This document shows, in pieces, positions 21,343-33,559 of a stretch of 64,000 nt of DNA. The position numbers and the translations under genes are program-made. Numbering within the stretch: the stretch's first letter is position 1; each line of letters starts with the position of its first letter. The stretch is from NCBI RefSeq assembly GCF_016801865.2, contig NC_068939.1:123916187-123980186 (forward strand). Direction: 5' to 3'. The notes under the pieces were generated by a model. That model searched no databases. It had not been told where the DNA came from and saw nothing but the letters and a program-made list of their open reading frames with translations. The stretch is from Culex pipiens pallens. Its lineage: Eukaryota; Arthropoda; Insecta; Diptera; Culicidae.

Positions 21343-22365
21343 ATAAGAGCGGTAGGTAATTCATGATCAAAGTGCTGATAGGCCGATAATAGAAATATGC
21401 TGAGAAAGGGTATAGATCCCCTACCACTCGAATCGGGTATTTCATTCTTTGATAATAAATACTTCCAGCAACGATTACTTTTTGCATTTTCAGATGGATA
21501 TTAGATGAAAACATACTTACATTTTTTTCATATTTACATTTAAAATTTGATTTCATATCAAATAATTAGAGTAAAAATTTGCTTCTACATCGTTTGCCAT
21601 CTTTTTTGCCCCCTGATTTTTTGGGGAAATTTTAACTAAATTTTTTTGGGGAAAAAACTTAAAATGAAATTTGCAATGGCCTTAGTTTAAAGAATACAAA
21701 AACGAGGAAAGTTCCAATTGGCCTCCAATCGACATCATCTCAGTGCACCGTTTCCGGTTGGAACCGATACCGGTTTACGTTGTATGTTTTTACAGTTCAC
21801 GTTGAGTAAGAAAGGGATAGGCTGCTTGTTTACATCTACGGATTCGCCCTGGTTAAGTAGGTGACATTTTCATTTGTGAAAAATGAGAAAAAAAAAATAT
21901 TAGAAATCTTAATTTTTTGGTAAAATGCAAAATAATTTCGTAAAATATTTAATCTTTTTGAAACCGTAAACCGGAGTGACATTGATACACAGCTAAAAAA
22001 GTAGTAATCCAGCTGCGTGTAAAAGACCTGGGTGTAAAATAAATATTGCATTATTTTATGCAATTTCAAGTGATTTTACACCCTGAAATTTGTAGCCCAA
22101 CCTAGGGAGTGTACAGAGTAAAAATATTTACCATTCGTTAACATATTGACGTTGTTGTTGATTTATTGGCCAATAAATCAACGAAAATGTTATGACCTAC
22201 ATTTGCACACCTTGATTTGACAGTTGACAGTTTGACATACAGACGAAAACAACAAAATATTGTTCGCGACAAAATTTTACTATCTTCTTTAGATACCGTT
22301 TGGAAATTTTCGGAGAAAAAAGTCCTGTTCGGTTCCATATTGGCCAAATCCGGGCACAGTAAGAC
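21343..22365. other. Intergenic A+T-rich DNA
   Basis: No gene recognised. A family X-like phrase (TTGCCCCCTGATTTTTTGGGG) is at 21608-21630. Confidence 0.45.
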
Positions 22366-23480
22366 CTAACCTCCGGCGTAATGACGGGCTGACGGAGGTC
22401 AAACAAGAAGAGATTTCAGGGCCGTAGGCGAAAGCAGAAAATATTCGTTTACCAATCGTTTTCTACGATGCGGCTCGCTGAGGATGAGGAGGAGGATTCT
22501 ATATCAATGGTTGGAAAGAATTTCCGCGTTTTTTCTCCGACAATGTGGCACGAAGAGGCATGAAACTGCTCTGCCAACGATCATGACCATGATTATGTCC
22601 TTCCAATTGTTTCCTCTTGCGTGGTGAAAGAAGGAGGAAATCGGTCTAGATGCCGATAGTTTTCCTCCTGCCGCTACTTTCCCATTGATATTCATTGAGT
22701 GTTTATTTTTGCTTATTACATGATCGAGGAAGCAACGGGACAAGACCTGGTCACCGGAACATGGTCCCTTACTTTTGCGTTTACCACAGGCAACTTGTCC
22801 AGAGAGAAAAATGCTTTGTTCAGTCTCAGATTGACCAAATACGATTACAGGAAGAGGGAGATTCCGTCGCAATGGAGTATGTGGCGTTTCAACCGAGGTT
22901 GACCGGGTTTGACGGAATTCAAACGGTAGGAGGATTCAGGACAGTAAGCGAAAGCTTTGACTTTGACCCATCGTTGTCCTCTAGTGCAGTTCAAGGAGAA
23001 GGAGGAGGCAACATTTACGGTTCGGTCCGGGATTTTCCGGGTTTTCCTTCAACTATTCCACTAGCGGCCATGATCATGATGATGTCCACATTGAAGAAGG
23101 AGGCAATCGGTCTCGTTGCCGATTGTTTTTCTCCTTCGACACTGGTTTCATTTGGCCACATTTGGTGATCGGATTTGGGTCATACTAAAATGCGGAACCG
23201 TTACTGTATTTTGAAGGAAAGCTGTTTCCCTTCCACAATTTAATTGATTTTGGACCAATCCGGAAAGTTACCGGTTCTAGCATTTTTGTTTTTCTTTGCG
23301 CTCTAAATATCAGGTGTTATGTTATCCGGCCTGTGCAAAAAATTTGTCCAAGTTCCGTAGAAAAAGAGAAGCCTTCTCCGTTTTAACGAATATAGTATTC
23401 ATCGAGCGTTCATTTTTGGAGGAAGCAACAGGACGGGTTCTGATCCCGGAACATGGCCTCTTACTTTTGCAACAAGTGGA
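22366..23480. repeat. Diverged tandem duplication, unit about 550 bp
   Basis: Two direct copies, about 22370-22885 and 22890-23480, share ordered phrases: GTAGGCGAAAGC/GTAAGCGAAAGC, CATGACCATGATTATGTCC/CATGATCATGATGATGTCC, GAAGGAGGAAATCGGTCT/GAAGGAGGCAATCGGTCT and GAGGAAGCAACGGGACAAG/GAGGAAGCAACAGGACGGG. It is less A+T-rich than its surroundings. The 157- and 122-codon frames do not persist between copies, so coding is not supported. Confidence 0.6.
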
Positions 23481-23924
23481 GCAGGAGGAGCAAGAGGAGG
23501 AAGCTAGATTAGGTGGACATGATTTTTCGGGTAATCCTCCAACGTAGCGGAATCAGTTAACCGGTCCACTGCATTTTTCTTCTTTGGTGTTTCAGAAGTA
23601 ACTTGACCATTCTTGGCCGACGGAGCATGGTACCCGCTGAAGAAATGTCCAATTTCTGCCACTTTTAAATTTCCCTTCGAAATTTCCATGAAAATCCTCA
23701 CCGTCAGAATTTTTTGTGTTTATGTTCAATTTGACATTTCTATCTGACAAAGGTTCAAGGATCCACAAACTCAGGTAAGGTCGCGTTAAAGTATTGACGA
23801 AATATAAATCAATCAACGAACTATTATAAGCTATTATTAGTCTATCGACCAAGTTGTCCTGCCCCTAGAGCCCAACAGTATGGGAAACCTACTTGACAGA
23901 AATGTCAAGCTCACATATCGACGT

Positions 23925-24432
23925 CATCGTGCTATCTTGTCGCACCCGCCATTTCGACGTTCCGAGAAAAACGCGTTTTAATGTTTGACCTTGAATATAC
24001 AAAAACGAGAGCACGCAATGTAAACAATAACAAACACGTTTTGTTTGGCTGACCATTCTGTGCATTGTCCCAAAGTTTGGTTGAAGTTGGTTGCTGGAGT
24101 CCCGAGTTATAATTACAAATGTTTACGGTAGTCTAGCTTGTACGTGCGACAAACGCATTCCGACTTTCCTGGCCTGAAATCCCTTTGGCCTTTTGTCGCA
24201 CTTACATCAATTTTCAGGGAGTGACAAGATAGCACGATAAGATTGAAACTACTTTCATATGTAAAGTGACAAAAATGCACGGAGTTTTTTCGGTTTTTGT
24301 TGAATATCTCAGGATTGAAATCGAATTTTGGGGATCTGTGAAGGTCAAAAGGTGAGGCATTGTGAGCTGCACAAAATGGCGTTCTTAACTCAATTTGGCC
24401 CAAAATGCACGTACGACAAGTTAGCACGATGG
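23925..24432. mobile_element. MITE with CATCGTGCTATCTTGTCG ends (family Z)
   Basis: Left end CATCGTGCTATCTTGTCGCA; the right end, read on the minus strand, is CATCGTGCTAACTTGTCGTA. An internal copy of the end motif (GACAAGATAGCACGAT) is at 24222. A truncated inverted copy is at 30640-31070. The 132-codon minus-strand frame is repeat-derived. Confidence 0.75.
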
Positions 24433-24726
24433 CGGCGATATGCGAATATTTTCCAACTGGTAAGGTTTTTCTCAAGACTATTATTTTTAAAACATGTACA
24501 CATCCATACAAGTTCTATGCACTATGTTTGAAAAAAAGTTTTTTCAATAGTGTTTTAAAAATTAATTGCGTTGAAAATTCTTATTTTAAATCCCGGGGTG
24601 ACTTTGATAGTCATAATTTTTCTTGTTAAAATCTGATTTTAAGTGTTAAAATTTTATGTTTATGTCAAATATGCCATCCATAAGGTTGCTGATATAGTTT
24701 TTATGTAAAAAAAAAATCAATGTTTA

Positions 24727-25547
24727 GGGTAGAGTAGTCATCAATGAGACACGGGGAACAATGATAAAATGGCTCTCACAAGTCGTAGTTTCAACCAATC
24801 AGGCTCATATTTGGGGAAAAGGTGTGTTTACTGGATACACGTATGCCATAATATTGGCTTTGGTTATGGACGCTCCCTTGAAAACTTATTCATAAATGTT
24901 TGATTCTGGGGTGTAAAAGTAAATTATGGACAAAAATTACTTTTTCGCTCGTAGGCTGCCATTTACACCAAAACTAATATTTCTTCAAATTTCTTTCGAC
25001 GTTCCATTTGACCAAAATTTAGAATATACCCAGAATCCAGGGCTGTCTGTGGGGGTGTGGGGAACCACTCATTTCAGCCCATGAGTAACAATGAGAAACT
25101 TCGAACTATGGAAATCTTTTAAATCATGAATTGGAATGATTCTTGGCATATTTATAGAGTTTTAACTTCATTTAACCAAAAAATACAAAATTGTTTGGTA
25201 TAAATAGATGGATTTTACAAAATTTAAATGCTCTTTAGTATAACTTTTGTAAATTAAAGTTACATGTTGGCAAAATTGCTCTAAAATGTTCAAGGCAAGT
25301 CACCTGCAATGGAACAATACAGAAACATGATGTTTTACTTGAAAAGTATTGATTTTCGTTGAGTGTCTTATTGTTCCAGCCAAGTGCGTCTGTAGATGTC
25401 GGATCGACCTCATATTTTGGTCAATGTTGGAACACATTAAAAGAAAGAAAATGCAACAAAAAGCTCATCACAAAATGATGATGAATTTTTTTTTAAAATC
25501 GTTGAAAGTTGAAAACCAAAAGTGTCTCATTGATGACTACCCTACCC
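24727..25547. mobile_element. MITE, 821 bp, 26-bp inverted repeats, TA duplication
   Basis: Ends GGGTAGAGTAGTCATCAATG and, from the other side, GGGTAGGGTAGTCATCAATG, both continuing AGACAC. That is 26 bp with one mismatch, flanked by TA. Tc1/mariner-type by target duplication. No transposase. Confidence 0.8.
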
Positions 25548-25559
25548 TATATTTAGTTA

Positions 25560-26045
25560 ACTAAGTTTAGGCCGATGCAAATATTTTTCAAAGTTTTTGT
25601 CCCTCGGCTCTGGCCGGGGTCGAGGGGGGGGGGGGGATTGCAATAAAATAAAAAGAATATAAAAATTGAAATAACAAGCCATAGTTTCAAAATTTGCATG
25701 GAAACAGTGTTTTAAAATGCATTTTACACTATAGTACAGTTGTTGTGCAATCATTAGTTTTCAAAAAATGTAAGATTTGACGAAAACAAAAATTTTAGCG
25801 GAAAAAAAGTTTTTGCGATAATAAACTTCGAAAATAACAAAGATTTTCAAATCAACCCAAACTTGATAAAAATTATTAAAAACGCAGGGGAATGCATATT
25901 AAATTGATTTCAGCTGATTGCACTTAAATTCCCATTGAAATTTTGAAGTTTTTTGAAAAAATATTTTTTTTGCCCCCTGATTTTTCAGGCCAACATTGAA
26001 GGGGGAAAGACAAAAACTTCAAATAAAATTTATACCAGCCTTATA
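25560..26045. mobile_element. MITE family X, near full-length copy
   Basis: Ends GGCCGATGCAAATATTTTTC and the complement of ATTTATACCAGCC, with the TTTTGTCCC...CCCCCTGATTTTTCAGG blocks near both ends. Matches 35648-36058 in reverse complement and 54803-55180. A G-run interrupts the left end at 25625. Non-coding. Confidence 0.7.
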
Positions 26046-26139
26046 AGCTTTTTAACAATATGCATATAAATTTATCTTTTATGTAATTTGTTCTATTGAA
26101 AATGTTTATCAATTTGAAGATTTTTTAAATTATATTTCA

Positions 26140-26800
26140 AAAACACATATTATTTATTACTTTCAAACTTATTTTATCTTCTCCTAGTAGAAAATTTCCC
26201 AAAGAATCCGAAAATGCATACCGTTTTCCGATTCGAAATCATGTTCATTGAGAAAATCATGACACTTTGAGAATAACAAAATAATGCTATTCATCAACAT
26301 ATTCTTAGTTATAGTGTATTAACTTTTTAAACTTTTCAAAATTTTATGAAAATTTCTTCTAGTAGTACTTTGAACACTTCTCTACCAAGGTCAGTATGAT
26401 TCCTTACCATTCCGTACGTATTTAAATTCTATAATCTCCATTTAGCGGAAAAATCTCAAACCTATCAAAGTTACGCTGTTTTACGGTACCTCGCTTCAGT
26501 AAACCCTTTAAATATGCTTGTAAGAGAACTTTATCACAGAATAGTAGTTTGAGGACTTTTAAACGACAACGAGTGCTGAAAAAATCAGAGATTTTCAACG
26601 AGTTGCATTGTTCTTCCGACCTTATGTCTTTAGATCTTTTGGCATTCTCTTCTGTCCTTTCGACTGCATATCTTTTGACTTTTTGTCATACGTCCGTTAT
26701 GGGCTACCATTTGACAGCTATAATTTTTTATTGAAAAATTTGAGAATTGTGAAAAAGAGAGCGGTTTTTTCTTCAAGTTTGGTCCAAATCGGCGAAGGTT
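26140..26800. repeat. Segment homologous (inverted) to 44020-44480
   Basis: ATCTTCTCCTAGTAGAAAAT..., CCAAAGAATCCGAAAATGCAT and the AAATCTCAAACCTATCAAAG end recur in reverse complement at 44180-44470. 26610-26700 holds decayed CGACCTTATGTCTTT motifs like the right end of the structure at 40287-44175. Likely two copies of one larger repeat. Confidence 0.6.
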
Positions 26801-26956
26801 TAAGTTCGTAAATGGTGTCTTTCATTTTTTGGACAATGACTGTCAATGATGGTTCAGAATGAGGGTCCAGAAATAGTAAAATTAAATGAAAAAATAATCA
26901 CTATATGTAGAGTGTTTCTACAAGCCACACAAAGAAACCCATTTTTGGTTTGAAAC

Positions 26957-28055
26957 ATTCTGAATAGAGCGTCCAATTTCTCGTCCCGGGAAAAAAATTC
27001 CCGGGAATTCCCGGGATTTCCAGAAAAAAAAATTTCCCGTATCCCGGGAAATTTGAAAATTTCCCGGGAATTCCCGAAATTCAAGCGGAAGTATACATTT
27101 TCTTACATTTTTGGAACTGTTTTTTAATGCTCTTAAAAAATAATAAATGAACAAACTCGACATGATTTTGTTTAATTAAATGTGTTGTTTGGTTTATATA
27201 TAATTAATCAGATTATCAGAAATTATTATATCAGAATTATTTCTGATTATATTAATTTTTGAAGCAACTGGGAATAGATCTTGCTTAATGAGTATTAAAT
27301 TATTACAATTAGGTAATGTTTTAATAGATTGATGTTATTTCATCAAAACAATGTTAACTCCTTACCTCCAAATTAAAATTGAGATTTTTTACGTTTTTGT
27401 TTACCATGATCAAATGAGATGAAAATCGAATTTGTGCAAAAAGAATTAATTCAATTGGTTGAATACCTAGTACTAAAGAAATTACAATTTGAAGTAAAAG
27501 AATTATGGAGCACTGGTGCAACTACAGGTGTTGGGAGGGGTAAATGTGAAAAAAATAGAAGACTTTTTGTGGAATGATGTTAATTTATCGTATAATTTAA
27601 ATCATGTTGCATAACAATAAAAAAAATCATTGAAAAATTACTTTCTATTGTTTGTTCTCAAAAAATGCAAAAATATATTCAAAGCTTGCTTAAAATATTT
27701 GAAAACATTGGGTTGTTTCGAGTAAAACCGACGCTAAAAACATGATGACCGTGGATTAATTTTACTCACATTTTTGATAAAAAAAAATATTTCTCATCAA
27801 AAAATTCCAAAATACATTTTCTTGTAGTCGAATGATTTTTTACATGCAGTCAAGCTGTTAATTGATCTTCACACTCATTTAAACCATTAATAGTGATGTC
27901 CTATACAATTTTGTTGCATAATATTAATTAAAACCAAGATCATAACAATTTTCAATAAATTTAAATATTCCCGGGATTTCCCGGGAAATTGGCTGAAAAT
28001 TTCCCGTTTCCCGGGAAATTAGTAACCCCGGGAAATTGAACGCTCTAATTCTGAA
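26957..28055. mobile_element. hAT-type element 2, CCCGGG-rich ends, 1083 bp
   Basis: Body 26965-28047. Inverted repeats TAGAGCGTCCAATTTC and TAGAGCGTTCAATTTC, flanked by a perfect 8-bp duplication ATTCTGAA (26957-26964, 28048-28055). Both subterminal regions have many AATTTCCCGGGAA-like palindromes, possible transposase binding sites. No ORF over 100 codons; non-autonomous. Confidence 0.88.
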
Positions 28056-29300
28056 TCAATTTTTGAATGCCAAATGGCCGATCGGGGATGATGCCTCTCA
28101 GAGCCCAGAGCCTTAAAACATAATAAGCATAGGAAAATCACTTTTCAAATCATTTTCAAAAGATTTTTTTAAATCAAAATTGATAGAATATAAACTAATA
28201 ACTTTTTATGACCTCTCGTTTCAGCAAACCCTTACAACTTGGAGCACCGTTTCACCGAAAGCGGGTGCAATTTTTACGCCACGAGGGAAGAAATGTTGTA
28301 ACGACAACGACGTTGTTGATAACCATCATCATCATCATCTTCGCTACTTTTTGGCGGCCTTTGGAAAGAACGAAGTTTGGTTGGCAGCTTGTTGACACAT
28401 CCAATTCATGGCTTCTTTTGGCGGGCTGACCACGGCAGAACGTGGCAGAACTATTGTCGAAAGGACGGAAGTTGGAGTCGTCAAGAGTCGTCACGACCGT
28501 CGTCGTTACTGGTTGAGCACAGTTGGTTGAAAGCTTTTCTTTATTGTGTCGAGTGCTTGCCGGAATGGCACTCGCAGTTTGGTGTTTGATTTGGAAAATG
28601 AAAATAAATTGTACATAACCAGGGACATTTGTTTTCATTTCTGAAATTCTGAAGGCTTTTTTAGGCCAACTTGTGAGTTAGAGTTGATATTCCAAGAGTA
28701 CAAGTCTCGCAAAGAAATGTTAAAAATTGTTGAAATTTTAATCACGTTCGTTACGAAACCATCGCAGCAAAATGAATGAAATTGTACCCGGCGGGGATTG
28801 CTTTCGCAGAATCGTTGGACCAGGGTTTCAGCGAACATCACAGTCACTACCAATTGTTCAAACCATCGTTCCTCCGGAACCTACCAAACGTTGGAATTCC
28901 ACGAAGCCTGTAACGACCGTCGTTGTACTTTTATGTACTTTGCCGCCGGAATGGTAGGAATGATGGTTATTCAAGAGCTTTTTCTTGCTGGAGAACTTTC
29001 GAAAGAATCTGACTTGAGATGGCAGTGCCATGAAGGATCTTTAAAGATACAAAATGGAGTAAGATTTAAATGTATGCTCAAAAAACTGATTTTAGTAAAA
29101 AAGACCAACCAATGTCATATTACCCTAGATCGTTGCAATTATTCGCCCCAAAAATAGCGAACAGGACATATTGAGGGGGAAAGACGTGCGGTCGAACAAT
29201 CCTGACATAAATCCTTGAGCACACTCAATCCTGTGATGAGCTCCAAGATCAAGGATTATCCATTGGGGTAGTTGGAGTCAAATGACTAATAAAGCAAAAC
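28056..29300. other. Single-copy-like island, possible non-coding exon
   Basis: 28200-28640 and 28770-29160 are richer in G+C than their surroundings and share CGACCGTCGT-type phrases. A TCTCGTTTCAG acceptor-like site precedes 28225 and AATAAA occurs at about 28605. Frames in all phases are short and unmatched. It could be an untranslated exon, a non-coding RNA or a decayed element; not decided. Confidence 0.35.
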
Positions 29301-29692
29301 AGTTGAGTTGAGTTGAGTTGAGTTGAGTTGAGTTGAGTTGAGTTGAGTTGAGTTGAGTTGAGTTGAGTTGAGTTGAGTTGAGTTGAGTTGAGTTGAGTTG
29401 AGTTGAGTTGAGTTGAGTTGAGTTGAGTTGAGTTGAGTTGAGTTGAGTTGAGTTGAGTTGAGTTGAGTTGAGTTGAGTTGAGTTGAGTTGAGTTGAGTTG
29501 AGTTGAGTTGAGTTGAGTTGAGTCGAGTTGAGTTGAGTTGAGTTGAGTTGAGTTGAGTTGAGTTGAGTTGAGTTGAGTCGAGTTGAGTTGAGTTGAGTTG
29601 AGTTGAGTTGAGTTGAGTCGAGTTGAGTTGAGTTGAGTTGAGTCGAGTTGAGTTGAGTTGAGTTGAGTTGAGTTGAGTTGAGTTGAGTTGAG
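29301..29692. repeat. (AGTTG)n pentanucleotide satellite, about 78 copies
   Basis: Nearly pure array; the only variants are a few AGTCG units near 29521, 29576, 29617 and 29641, clustered in the 3' half. It follows GACTAATAAAGCAAAAC, which could be the 3' end of a retroposed element whose tail expanded. Long open frames of Leu-Asn-Ser-Thr-Gln are artefacts. Confidence 0.97.
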
Positions 29693-30630
29693 TATTATTT
29701 ATCAAAAATACTGAGGGCAAAACATTAACTTCATTTTACCCTAAATAAAACTGTCCTCCGTAAAATGCGTTCAAGCTGTCGCCGTCACCACGTTCCTTCG
29801 CCGGGATGGATTTATACATGATGTTCAAACAAATCCTCTGCCGCGAGAATTGCTTTTGCGACAGTTTCCTTCGGGTGTTCGGCACAAGTCGAATATCGAA
29901 TAATGGTAAACCAAGAAAATGAGATTTCCGGCGGTCATCTTTGGTGTCCGTGAGCCGAGCAGACAAGCAACAGGAACGATAAAATATGTCCATCACGGGT
30001 AAATCCCAAATCTCATCAAAAATGGCAAAGTTTATTCCGGGAACGTTGATGCTTTGATGGGTCAGTCGCGTGTCAACGACAAATATTTGAGCTTGACTGA
30101 TTTATGTTTGAGGGCGTGTGTTTGTTTTCCGCTTGGTTGGGTTAAAGTCTATCAAATCATTGATGATTTCAGATTGAGCTAAAACAGTGCACTGACTACT
30201 CAAAATTAAACTTTCTGATTGTACATCTAAAGAAGCTTCACGGAAATGAATTCGTTAATCAATCATTCGTGTTCCCACAGTTGATTAACCCCATTACGTC
30301 ACTGACATTTTTCTGCCAAACTCAGATGAGCGGGCTCTAATTATTTCCGTTTCCACGTGGCTTCCCCGCGTGTCAATGTGACGCACTGTCGCTGACGTTG
30401 ACTGACCATCCCGGTCATAATAATAAGTCGCGCGTTGATAACTTCCAGGAACTGTCCGGCCGTATCAATTTCACATGTCGATTGCGGGGGAGGATGTCAG
30501 AATCAGAGTCACAGTTTTATGATGAATATGGATTATATAAAGGAGATTTTGGGGACACCTAAGCATATCTAAGTACATCCTTTTCAGACCTGAATTTTTC
30601 TGAGCTTTAGCTACTAGTTTAATTTCAGCA
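29693..30630. other. Single-copy-like intergenic DNA
   Basis: Moderately G+C-rich stretches at 29745-30000 and 30290-30510 without a recognisable protein or RNA. Possible regulatory DNA, but nothing specific is seen. Confidence 0.4.
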
Positions 30631-30639
30631 ATTCGCCAC

Positions 30640-31070
30640 TGTCATGCCAACTTGTCGCACGTGCATTTTGGGTCAAATTCAGGCAAGAACGCCACTTTGT
30701 GCCGCTCACAATGCCTCACCTTTTGACCTTTACAGATCCCCAAAATCCGAATCCAATCCTGAGATATTCAATAAAAACCGAAAAAACTCCGTGCATTGTT
30801 GTCACTTTTCATATGAAAAAAATTTCAATCCTGTCGTGCTATCTAGACACAGCCTGAAAATTGATGTAAGTGCGACAATTGGCCAAAGGGATTTCAGGTT
30901 AGAACGTGTTTGGCACAAGTACGAGGTCGACTACCGTAAACATTTGTAATTATAACTCGGGATTCCGGCAACCAAATTCAACCAAACTTCGGGGCAATGC
31001 ACAGAATGGTCAACCGAACAAAACTTGTTTGTTGTTGTTTACATTGCGTGCTTTTGTTTTTATTTATGGG
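30640..31070. mobile_element. Family Z copy, inverted and truncated
   Basis: Reverse complement of about 24000-24420: shared phrases include AACTTGTCGCACGTGCATTT, CCTCACCTTTTGACCTT and CGTAAACATTTGTAATTATA. The far end is missing. The 101-codon frame is the complement-derived counterpart of the frame at 24113-24511. Confidence 0.75.
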
Positions 31071-31639
31071 TAATTCTCTACCAACTCACACGAAATCGGG
31101 AAAAGTTGCCCCGACCCCTCTTCGATTAGCGTGAAACTTAGTCCAAAGGGGTAACTTTTGTCCCTGATCACGAATCCGAGGTCCGTTTTTTATATCCCGT
31201 GACGGAGGGGCGGTACGACCCCTGCCATTTTTGAACATGCGAAAAAAGAGGTGTTTTTCAATAATTTGCAGCCTGAAACGGTGCTGAGATAGAAATTTGG
31301 TGTCAAAGAGACTTTTATGTAAAATTGTACGCCCGATTTGATGGCGTACAGTTAAACCTCGCATATGCAACTCATATGGGGGTTTCTTATGCGAAGCACG
31401 CATATGCGAGGTACAGGGCTTATGGGATTTTGGCTATATGGGAGACATGGCCTATATTTTTGTAAAAAATCATCTTAACTATACAAATTTATAGTGTTTT
31501 GGAATCGTTATGAAGTCAGCTATACAGCTACACCAAATTTACAAGGTTTACGATGTTCTAGGTCATCCGAAACTTCCTCAAGTTAAGGCCTATGTGTTCA
31601 CCGCCGTACAAGTATGAGGTAGGCGATTGTGACTTTGGT

Positions 31640-33555
31640 TTTTGACCTCAGATCATATCCAGATAGTCTCAGGGAGGTTCAGGGACTAGTCTACCGATAT
31701 GTGGTGATGTTCTAGGTCTTCTGTAGAGTCCCGGGAGTTACGGCCGGTGGGTCTACCGCCGTAACAAGATAGAGGTCAGTGGTTTTTGACCTCAGATCAT
31801 ATCCAGATAGCCTCAGGGAGGTTCAGGGACTAGTCTACCGATATGTGGTGATGTTCTAGGTCTTCTGTAGAGTCCCGGGAGTTACGGCTGGTGGATCTAC
31901 CGCCGTAACAAGACAGAGGTCAGTGGTTTTTGACCCCAGATCATATCCAGATAGCCTCAGGGAGGTTCAGGGACTAGTCTACCGATATGTGGTGATGTTC
32001 TAGGTCTTCTGTAGAGTCCCGGGAGTTACGGCTGGTGGATCTACCGCCGTAACAAGACAGAGGTCAGTGGTTTTTGACCCCAGATCATATCCAGATAGCC
32101 TCAGGGAGGTTCAGGGACTAGTCTACCGATATGTGGTGATGTTCTAGGTCTTCTGTAGAGTCACGGGAGTTACGGCTGGTGGATCTACCGCCGTAACAAG
32201 ACAGAGGTCAGTGGTTTTTGACCCCAGATCATATCCAGATAGCCTCAGGGAGGTTCAGGGACTAGTCTACCGATATGTGGTGATGTTCTAGGTCTTCTGT
32301 AGAGTCCCGGGAGTTACGGCTGGTGGATCTACCGCCGTAACAAGACAGAGGTCAGTGGTTTTTTGACCTCAGATCATATCCGGATAGCCTCAGAGAGGTC
32401 CGGGGACTAGTCTACCGATATGTGGTGATGTTCTAGGTCTTGTGTAGAGTCCCGGGAGTTACAGCCGGTGGGTCTACCGCCGTAACAAAATAGAGGTCAG
32501 AGGTTTTTGACCTCAGATCATATCCGGATAGCCTCAGGGAGGTTCGGGAACTAGTCTACCGATATGTGGTGATGTTCTAGGTCCTCTGTAAAGTTCCGGG
32601 AGTTATGGCTGGTGAATCTACCGCTGTAACAAGATAGAGGTCGGAGGTTTTTGACCTCAGATCATGTCCAGATAGATTCAGGGAGGTTCAGAGGCTAGTT
32701 TACCGATGTGTGGTGATGTTCTGGGTCTTGTGTAGAGTCCCGGGAGTTACGGCCGATGGGTCTACCACCGTAACAAGATTGAGGTCAGTGGTTTTTGATC
32801 TCAGATCATATCCAGATAGCCTCAGGGAGGTTCAGGGACTAGTCTACCGATATGTGGTGATGTTCTAGGTCTTCTGTAGAGTCCCGGGAGTTACGGCCGG
32901 TGGGTCTACCGCCGTAACAAGATTGAGGTCAGTGGTTTTTGATCTCAGATCATATCCAGATAGCCTCAGGGAGGTTCAGGGACTAGTCTACCGATATGTG
33001 GTGATGTTCTAGGTCTTCTGTAGAGTCCCGGGAGTTACGGCTGGTGGATCTACCGCCGTAACAAAATAGAGGTCAGTGGTTTTTGACCTCAGATCATATC
33101 CGGATAGCCTCAGGGTGGTCCGGGGACTAGTCTACCGATATGTAGTGATGTTCTAGGTCTTCTGTAAAGTCCCGGGAGTTACGGCTGGTGGATCTACCGC
33201 TGTAACAAGATAGAGGTCGGAGGTTTTTGACCTCAGATCATGTCCAGATAGACTCAGGGAGGTTCAGAGGCTAGTTTACCGATGTGTGGTGATGTTCTGG
33301 GTCTTGTGTAGAGTCCCGGGAGTTACGGCCGATGGGTCTACCGCCGTAACAAGATAGAGGTCGGAGGTTTTTGACCTCAGATCATGTCCAGATAGACTCA
33401 GGGAGGTTCAGAAGCTAGTTTACCGATATGTGGTGATGTTCTGGGTCTTTTATAAGATCCCGGGAGATACGTCCGATGGGTTTACCGCCGTAACAAGATA
33501 GAGGTCGGTGATTTTGACCTCGGATCATATCCGGATAGCCTCAGGGAGATCCGGG
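31640..33555. repeat. Left arm minisatellite, 13 units of 144 bp
   Basis: The CCCGGG core recurs at 31730, 31874, 32018, 32162, 32306, 32451, 32595, 32739, 32883, 33027, 33171, 33315 and 33459, an almost exact 144-bp period. Units 1-5 are nearly identical; units 6-13 are more varied. Each unit contains GTGGTGATGTTCTAGGTCTT and CTACCGCCGTAACAAGA. Confidence 0.95.
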
Positions 33556-33559
33556 GACC

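Noticed and set aside
22504..23168. 122-codon minus and 157-codon plus frames as genes
   Set aside because: They overlap in antisense within a diverged tandem duplication, have no recognisable domains, and the frames are not kept in the second copy.
29286..29720. 144-codon frame of Leu-Asn-Ser-Thr-Gln repeats
   Set aside because: Translation of the (AGTTG)n pentamer array; a pentamer cycles through all frames and simply lacks stops on this strand.
30644..30949. 101-codon frame similar to the frame at 24113-24511
   Set aside because: The similarity follows from the two family Z element copies; the frames are not constrained and the elements are MITE-like.
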